A DNA stretch of 60,152 nucleotides from a virus: positions 1-60,152 of the IMG/VR virus record IMGVR_UViG_3300044631_002033. One strand, 5' to 3'. A model generated the notes under the pieces. That model ran no database searches and was not told where the DNA came from. It saw nothing but the letters and a program-made list of their open reading frames with translations. A program made the translations under genes and the position numbers. Of the stretch, positions 53,907-60,152 are shown piece after piece (the first letter of the stretch is position 1; each line of letters begins with the position of its first letter).

Positions 53907-56541
53907 ACCACCAAGTAATCTTCACATAACCATCACCACCATTACCACCATTACCAAAAGTAGAACCGATAGAAGCACCACCACCTCCACCACCTCCACG
54001 AGCACCATTACCACCAGTTGCTGCTATTGCAGTTCCTTGTGAAGTTGCTAATATTCCACTAGCACCAGCAACAACATAAGTATTGTTTCCAAAAACACTT
54101 CCATCAATAGTATTAGCACCAAAACCAGAAGTTCTTAAAGTCCAGGTGATTGTGTCTGTTGAAGTGTTTAAGATTCCAGAAGTACCGCTAAGAACATAAT
54201 TATTATTCCCATAAGTAATATCCGTATATTGGGGGGCACTACCAGAACCACCAGTTCTTAAGGTCCAAGTGATTGCATCTGTTGAAGTAATCAATCTTCC
54301 AGTACGACCAACAACAATATAAAGATTGTTTGCATAAAGACTATCAGTAGGAGTAAAACTAGCTCCAGCAGTTCTTGCAGTCCATTGGATTCCATTTGTT
54401 GAGGTACTTAATCTTCCTGAAGTACCAATAAGATAAACATTATTACCGAACAGAAGAGTATGTAATTCATTAGAAGCGGTAAAACCAGAAGTTCTTAGGG
54501 TCCAGGAGATTGAATCTGTTGAAGATGCTAATTCACTAAAAACATTGATAGTAAAATAATTACTATTATCAAATATTAAAGATTGTATTCCATATGAGGG
54601 ATTAAGACCGGTCGTTCTTGCAGTCCAAGCGATTACATCTGTTGAGGTATATAATCTTGCACCATCACCACCACCAACATAAAGATTATTTGTATAAATA
54701 AGATCATTAAAACTACCGGTAGTACCAGTAGTTCTTAAGGTCCAAGTGATTGCATCTGTTGAAGTGTTTAAAACTCCACTAGCACCAGCAGCAACATAAA
54801 ATGTTGAATAAGTAAGAGCATTAAGACCACTAGTAGTACCAGTAGTTCTCAAAGTCCAAGACCAATTTCCAACTCCTGCACCACCACCACCTCCACCAGA
54901 ACCATAAGGAAGTCCAGAGATTACAACGGCATTTGTACCATTGGTTCCTGTATTATTTCCACCAGATGCCGATGTAGAGATTCCATAAACATTAATAACA
55001 CCACCAGAACCTCCTGCAGATGCTGTAGAACCAGCACCACTTCCACCTCCTGTTGGTTGGAATTGATTGGTTTGTGTGGTTGCTGTGAGTCCAGCACCGA
55101 TTGGTGTTTGAAGTGCTCCAGAACCTCCAGCAGTTGTATAATAAAAACTTGATTGAGATGCTACTTGTGCTGTTCCTGCGACACCTGCAGCACCTCCACC
55201 ACTTGCAGTGATGGTATAAGTTCCTCCAGGTCCAGTCCAGGATATTGTAGTTCCTGCTCCTGCCGAACCTGTGCCAGCATCTGTGGTTGCACCTGCACCA
55301 CCAACACCAGGATTAACTGTGAGATTTGAAGAAATAATATTTTTTGGAATGTACCAAGAAGTATAAGAACCTGATGAACCACCTTGTCCTGATACTTGTG
55401 AGTATGAAGTATTTAAGACTCCACTATCACCACCAGAAACATAAGTATTGTTTCCAAAGGTGAGTGCAAGAATACCATTAGAACCAAAACCAGAAGTTCT
55501 TAAAGTCCAAGTGATTGCATCTGTTGAGGTATTTAAGATTCCACTAACACCACCAGCAACATAAGTATTGTTTGCAAAGGTGAGTGCTCTAATATTAGTA
55601 GTAGCAAAACCAGAAGTTCTTAAAGTCCAAGCAATTGCATCTGTTGAAGTATTTAAGACTCCACTAGCACCACCAGCAACATAAGTATTGTTTCCATAGG
55701 TGAGTGCATTAATATCATTAGTAGCAAAACTAGAAGTTCTTAATACCCAAGTAATTGCATCTGTTGAAGTGATAAACCCCCCACTAGAACCCCCTGCAAG
55801 ATAAATACTACCATCAAAAGAAAAAGATCTAATAATACTAGTAGCAAACCCAGAAGTTCTTAAAGTCCAAGTGATTGCGTCTGTTGAAGTTCTTAAATCT
55901 CCAAATCCCCCACCAGCAAGATAAGTATTATTTAAATAAACAAGTTTGGTAGTATTATTACCAGTACCAGAAGTTCTTAAAGTCCAGGCAATTGTGTCCG
56001 TTGAAGTAATTAATACTCCACTATTACCACCAACAACATAAAATGATGAATATGTACTAGATTGGAGTGCTACACCAGCACCAGAAGTTCTTGCAGTCCA
56101 AATGATTGCGTTTGTTGAAGTTCTAATTCCACCTGGTGGTGTTGTTCCAGTTACAACATATAACCCACCATAAGTAATGGAAGACAGTGTTTCTACAGTA
56201 CCAGAAGTTCTTAAAGTCCAAGTCACACCTTGATATACTTGTGCATTAGACTGCCCCGCACCTCCTCCACCACCAGCACCAGTTGCTTCAATGTATAAGA
56301 GATTGGCATAACTTGGAACATTAAAAGTTTGACTTCCAGTTGTTGTAAACTCTTGATAGTTAGAAACATAATCCCAAGAGATATTCGTTCCATCAGTCGT
56401 GGTGAGAAACTTACCAGCATTTCCAGTTTGTGATGGTAGTGGTTGAACATTTGCATCCACATAGTCCTTGTTGACTACATCAGTTGTAGCAAAGACTGTT
56501 GTAGTAATACCTGAAATAAAATTAGAACCTGCTGTTGTCAT
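53905..56541 (-). CDS. Giant Asp-box fibre protein 2 (878 aa)
   Basis: Same architecture as its neighbour: attachment motif (TTDVVNKDYVDAN), Gly-rich entry domain (SQTFNVPSYANLLYIEATG), about 16 Asp-box units (GILNTSTDAITWTLRTSGFG), a Gly-rich central insert and the end GGDGYVKITWW. Good Shine-Dalgarno AAGGAGGT before ATG. Confidence 0.75.
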   Translation of the reverse strand: MTTAGSNFISGITTTVFATTDVVNKDYVDANVQPLPSQTGNAGKFLTTTDGTNISWDYVSNYQEFTTTGSQTFNVPSYANLLYIEATGAGGGGGAGQSNAQVYQGVTWTLRTSGTVETLSSITYGGLYVVTGTTPPGGIRTSTNAIIWTARTSGAGVALQSSTYSSFYVVGGNSGVLITSTDTIAWTLRTSGTGNNTTKLVYLNNTYLAGGGFGDLRTSTDAITWTLRTSGFATSIIRSFSFDGSIYLAGGSSGGFITSTDAITWVLRTSSFATNDINALTYGNNTYVAGGASGVLNTSTDAIAWTLRTSGFATTNIRALTFANNTYVAGGVSGILNTSTDAITWTLRTSGFGSNGILALTFGNNTYVSGGDSGVLNTSYSQVSGQGGSSGSYTSWYIPKNIISSNLTVNPGVGGAGATTDAGTGSAGAGTTISWTGPGGTYTITASGGGAAGVAGTAQVASQSSFYYTTAGGSGALQTPIGAGLTATTQTNQFQPTGGGSGAGSTASAGGSGGVINVYGISTSASGGNNTGTNGTNAVVISGLPYGSGGGGGGAGVGNWSWTLRTTGTTSGLNALTYSTFYVAAGASGVLNTSTDAITWTLRTTGTTGSFNDLIYTNNLYVGGGDGARLYTSTDVIAWTARTTGLNPSYGIQSLIFDNSNYFTINVFSELASSTDSISWTLRTSGFTASNELHTLLFGNNVYLIGTSGRLSTSTNGIQWTARTAGASFTPTDSLYANNLYIVVGRTGRLITSTDAITWTLRTGGSGSAPQYTDITYGNNNYVLSGTSGILNTSTDTITWTLRTSGFGANTIDGSVFGNNTYVVAGASGILATSQGTAIAATGGNGARGGGGGGGASIGSTFGNGGNGGDGYVKITWW

Positions 56542-56553
56542 TTGTTTACCTCC

Positions 56554-59500
56554 TTATACCCAACTGATACGAACATAACCAGCACCACCAGTTCCACCAG
56601 AACCTGCAGAGTTGCTGACTTCATCATAACCACCTCCACCACCTCCACCACCTTTGACTCCAGAACCTCCTGTGCCTGCTGATGCGATTGGAGATGTTAC
56701 GAGAATTCCACTAGAACCACCAGCAACATAAGTATTATTTCCAAAAGTAACTGAATGTACATTACCAGCAGTAAAAGCAGAAGTTCTTAATTGCCAAGTA
56801 ATTGCATCTGTTGAGACACTTAAAAATCCAGATGTGCCTGTAACATAAGTATTATTAAAGAAACCGAGTCCAAATACACTATTACCAGTAAAAATACCAG
56901 AAGTTCTCAAAGTCCAAGCAATTGCATCTGTTGAAGTTGCAGTTTCACCCCAGGTATTGATAGTGACATAGATAGAATTTCCATAAGTAAGACCATGAAT
57001 GTTGTAATTAGATGTATTATTAAGTCCAGAAGTTCTTAATTCCCAAGTAATTGCATCTGTTGAAGTGTTTATTTTTGAACCACTACTACCACCAGCAACA
57101 TAAATTCCATTTGCATAAATGATTTCATTAATGGCAAGAGTAGCAAAAGCAGAAGTTCTTATAATCCAACTAATTGAATCTGTTGAAGTATTTAATCTTC
57201 CACTATCACCACCAGCAACATAAGTATTGTTTGCAAAAGTGAGTGCTCTAATAGTAGAAGTAAAACCAGAAGTTCTTAAAGTCCAAATAATAGTATCTGT
57301 TGAGGTATTTAATCTTCCACTATCACCACTCGCAACATAAAAAGTTTCATATATGATAGAATAAATATCAGCAGTACCAAAACCAGCAGTTCTTAAAATC
57401 CAAGTAATTGCATCTGTTGAGGTATTTAAGATTCCACTAGCACCACCAGAAAGATAAGTATTATTTGCAAACGCAACTGATCTAATAATAGAAGTGCTAA
57501 AACTAGCAGTTCTTGCAGTCCAGAACAACGCATCTCTACTTGCAGCACCTCCACCACTTCCACCATTACCATAAGAAAGTCCAGAAATACTTAAAGAAGA
57601 ACTTCCTGGTATTTGATTATTTGTTGCACTAATTGTGTTTCCATAATAGTTCAGTGTTCCTCCAAGACCACCAAGAACACCACCAAATAAATTATAACCA
57701 ATTGAATAAGCACCAGCACCACCACCAGTTGTTTGATATGCAAGTGTTGCTGTTGCTGCTGCTGTTGGTGTTACACCTGGATAAAGACCAGAAGCACCAG
57801 CACCACCTGCACTTGCTCTTAAGTAATTAAGTGTTGTACTTGGAACCGTACCACCAGCACCAACAACATAAGCAGTACCAGCAGAACCACCATTTGCAGT
57901 AATTGTATAAGTTCCTGCAGGTCCCGACCAAGATACTGTGGTTCCTGCACCTGCTGTACTTGTTGTACCACCAGCACCAACAGTCACAGAAAGTGTTGAT
58001 CCAGTAATTTGAGACTTATCTAATTCCCAAGTGACTGTTGCTCCACCGCCGCCGCCAGAACCGCCAGAACCAAGACGAACTGGAGAAGCAGAAACAGCAC
58101 CAGCAGCGCCTGCAGTGATAAAAGTATTCCCAATACCAACAGAAGACGATAAAGATTGTGCGGTATTTGAAGTTCTTAAGACCCAAGTGATTGCGTCTGT
58201 TGATGATAGAACAACACCAGAATCACCATTTGCAATATAAGTCGAACCACCATAAGAAAGACCACGAAGAATTGATGTTCTACCTGAGGTTCTTAAAGTC
58301 CAAGTAATTGCATCTGTTGAAGTATTTAATATTCCAGATTCACCACAAATAGCATAAATATTATTTCCATAAGTAAGAGAAAGAATATTAACAGCTGCAG
58401 AAATTCCAGAAGTTCTTCTAGTCCAAGTAATTGCGTCTGTTGAGGTATTTAAGACTCCACTATTACCCGCAAAAATATAAGTATTATTTCCATAAATAAG
58501 AGCATTAAAATTAATAGGTGAAGTATTTGCTGTTCTTAAAGACCAATTTATAGTATCAGTAGAAGAACTTAAAACTCCAGAGTTTCCACCAGCAACATAA
58601 ACACCACCATAAACCATAGCATTAATAGTGGTATTACCAAACCCAGAAGTTCTCAGTAACCAGTTAATGCCATCTGTGGTGACTGAAATAAAACCACCAT
58701 TACCAATCGCATCAGTACATCCAGCAACAATATAATCATTACTGATTCCAATAGAGTTAATGGTTTGAATTGCAGTGTTTGTTGTACGAAGTATCCAATA
58801 TAAGGTGTCTGTTGATGTAGAAAAATAGGCACCGTTTCCAAACCCAGATAAGATGTTTTGTGTTGATGTTGCACTTACTCCAGAAGTACCAGCATAAACA
58901 TAAATATTATTCCCATATCCCAGCGTATTAATTGTTGATGATGTAAATGTTGATGACCTTAGAATCCATACAATTCCATTAGTAGAAGTTGCCGCATTAC
59001 CACCAGCACCACCAGCAACATAAACACCATCATTATAAACCAATGAGTTGATTGCGTTTGTGGTAAATGGTGCGGTTCTTATAGTCCAGTTACTTCCATC
59101 TGCGGATGTTGCTAAACGACCAGAATCACCAGAAGCAACATAAAGAGTTCCATAAGTTAATGCACGAACTGCATTCGCACCAAATCCAGGTATTTTAGCA
59201 TCCCAAGAAATTGAGTCAGTTGATGTAGAAAGTCCAAGACCTAGAGTTGTTAAAGATGTTTGAGTTGCAGTATTTAAAACTCCACTTTGACCACCAACAA
59301 TATAAGTATTGTTTGCAAAAGTAAGAGAACGAAGAGAAGCAAAATAAGAAGAAGTTCTTAAAGTCCAAACAATTGCATCTGTTGAGGTATTTAAGATTCC
59401 ACTATCACCACAAACAACATAAGTATTGTTTCCAAAGGTGAGTGCTCTAATAATATTACCACCAAAACCAGCAGTTCTTAAAGTCCAAGCAATTGCATCA

Positions 59501-60152
59501 GTAGAAGTTATTAGTGTCCCATTACTATCACCAGCAACATAAGTATTATTTGCAAAAGTAAGAGCAGTAATAGTACTAGTAAAACCAAAAGTTCTTAATA
59601 CCCAAGTAATTGCATCTGTTGAGGTATTTAATCTTCCACTAGTGCCACCAGCAACATAAGTATTGTTTCCATAAGTAAGTGCAAGAATATTATTACCAAT
59701 AAAGTTAGTAGTAGTTCTTAAAGTCCAAGCAATTGCATCTGTTGAGGTATTTAAGGTTCCACCATCACCACCAGAAACATAAGTATTGTTTCCAAAAGTA
59801 AGTGCAAAAACAGAAACAGCACCAAAACCAGAAGTTCTTAAAGTCCATTGAATGGTAGAAGTAGTATTTCCACCAGCAACATAAAGACTATTTGCATACA
59901 ATAAGGCATTAATCGTTGCATTACCAAATCCAGAAGTTCTAAATTCCCAAGAAAGTCCATCAGTAGAAGTGATAAGGTCTCTATTGAAACCATCATAGTC
60001 AGTATATCCAGCAACGATACGGTTTGAATCTCCAACTGCAAAGGAGTTAATGGTTTCTACATTTGAGTTTGTGGTTCTTAAAATCCAAACAATTTCATCT
60101 GTTGAAACTGAAAAATAAGCACCGAGTCCTGTGGAGGTTAGTGTGGTGGATG
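56554..60152 (-). CDS. Giant Asp-box fibre protein 3, 5' end beyond the window
   Basis: The frame is open from the right edge (60152) to the stop at 56554, so at least 1199 residues are present and the start is outside. It repeats the Asp-box unit more than 25 times with more variation than in paralogues 1 and 2. Two Gly-rich domains (GSGGSGGGGGATVTWELDK, YGNGGSGGGAASRD) and the end GGAGYVRISWV are present. The in-frame TTG at 59901 is not a start. Confidence 0.75.
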   Translation of the reverse strand, partial: STTLTSTGLGAYFSVSTDEIVWILRTTNSNVETINSFAVGDSNRIVAGYTDYDGFNRDLITSTDGLSWEFRTSGFGNATINALLYANSLYVAGGNTTSTIQWTLRTSGFGAVSVFALTFGNNTYVSGGDGGTLNTSTDAIAWTLRTTTNFIGNNILALTYGNNTYVAGGTSGRLNTSTDAITWVLRTFGFTSTITALTFANNTYVAGDSNGTLITSTDAIAWTLRTAGFGGNIIRALTFGNNTYVVCGDSGILNTSTDAIVWTLRTSSYFASLRSLTFANNTYIVGGQSGVLNTATQTSLTTLGLGLSTSTDSISWDAKIPGFGANAVRALTYGTLYVASGDSGRLATSADGSNWTIRTAPFTTNAINSLVYNDGVYVAGGAGGNAATSTNGIVWILRSSTFTSSTINTLGYGNNIYVYAGTSGVSATSTQNILSGFGNGAYFSTSTDTLYWILRTTNTAIQTINSIGISNDYIVAGCTDAIGNGGFISVTTDGINWLLRTSGFGNTTINAMVYGGVYVAGGNSGVLSSSTDTINWSLRTANTSPINFNALIYGNNTYIFAGNSGVLNTSTDAITWTRRTSGISAAVNILSLTYGNNIYAICGESGILNTSTDAITWTLRTSGRTSILRGLSYGGSTYIANGDSGVVLSSTDAITWVLRTSNTAQSLSSSVGIGNTFITAGAAGAVSASPVRLGSGGSGGGGGATVTWELDKSQITGSTLSVTVGAGGTTSTAGAGTTVSWSGPAGTYTITANGGSAGTAYVVGAGGTVPSTTLNYLRASAGGAGASGLYPGVTPTAAATATLAYQTTGGGAGAYSIGYNLFGGVLGGLGGTLNYYGNTISATNNQIPGSSSLSISGLSYGNGGSGGGAASRDALFWTARTASFSTSIIRSVAFANNTYLSGGASGILNTSTDAITWILRTAGFGTADIYSIIYETFYVASGDSGRLNTSTDTIIWTLRTSGFTSTIRALTFANNTYVAGGDSGRLNTSTDSISWIIRTSAFATLAINEIIYANGIYVAGGSSGSKINTSTDAITWELRTSGLNNTSNYNIHGLTYGNSIYVTINTWGETATSTDAIAWTLRTSGIFTGNSVFGLGFFNNTYVTGTSGFLSVSTDAITWQLRTSAFTAGNVHSVTFGNNTYVAGGSSGILVTSPIASAGTGGSGVKGGGGGGGGYDEVSNSAGSGGTGGAGYVRISWV

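Noticed and set aside
50641-60152. CRISPR-like periodic repeats
   Set aside because: The ~120-base period encodes Asp-box protein units in continuous reading frames; there are no short palindromic repeats with unique spacers.

Overview
This window is part of a T4-like (myovirus) cyanophage genome of the type that infects Synechococcus or Prochlorococcus and relatives. The call rests on T4 baseplate genes (gp4, gp5, gp26, gp27, gp48, gp51, gp53, gp54), T4 replication and late-transcription genes (gp32, gp33, gp59, UvsW), and genes typical of cyanophages (phoH, thyX, a CpeT-type bilin lyase, 2OG-Fe(II) oxygenases, glutaredoxin, a DUF1825 protein, a lone Phd/YefM-type antitoxin). The DNA is AT-rich. 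Nearly everything lies on the minus strand; the exceptions are one oxygenase (8967-9641) and a four-gene structural block (29705-32101).

Layout on plus-strand coordinates. 1-7550: about 26 small, overlapping, mostly unrecognised genes, with cpeT and two GIY-YIG homing endonucleases among them. 7547-10535: UvsW helicase, two unrelated 2OG oxygenases facing each other, and a zinc-binding protein. 10564-18835: three fibre/adhesin genes, including a 1760-residue protein with a self-cleaving S74 chaperone end. 18874-20102: a tRNA island (Ile-UAU, Met-CAU and an intron-split Leu-UAA), the antitoxin and small genes. 20178-29664: collar fibre, split gp5, gp27, two long tail proteins (one with two peptidoglycan-hydrolase domains), gp51, gp26, gp54. 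29705-32101 (+): gp4, an unknown gene, gp48, gp53. 32087-38507: Mom-like DNA-modification protein, gp32, gp59, gp33, an MGME1-like exonuclease and PhoH, interrupted by three homing endonucleases. 38529-42172: thyX with an HNH remnant at its end, small conserved cyanophage genes, glutaredoxin and a candidate small RNA. 42201-50272: a glycan locus with UDP-galactopyranose mutase and six glycosyltransferase-type proteins. 50319-60152: three giant paralogous fibre proteins made of Asp-box repeats, the last running off the right edge.

Regulation is unusually legible. Host-type promoters (TTGACA-17-TATAAT) precede gp32, gp59, the tRNA-Leu and others. T4-type late promoters (TATAAATA and NATAAATA) precede structural and endonuclease genes, and gp33, the late co-activator, is in the window. 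Promoter plus stem-loop cassettes recur.

Most interesting observations: (1) a 199-nt group I intron in a phage tRNA-Leu(UAA), at the same anticodon position as the cyanobacterial trnL intron; (2) four GIY-YIG genes, each preceded by a nested module (outer inverted repeat, terminator hairpin, late promoter) whose stems differ in sequence but keep pairing; (3) a slippery heptamer joining gp26 to gp51 in the -1 frame; (4) a candidate ~100-nt RNA and a switch-like structured leader around glutaredoxin; (5) an array of three Asp-box giant fibres next to a galactofuranose-type glycan locus.
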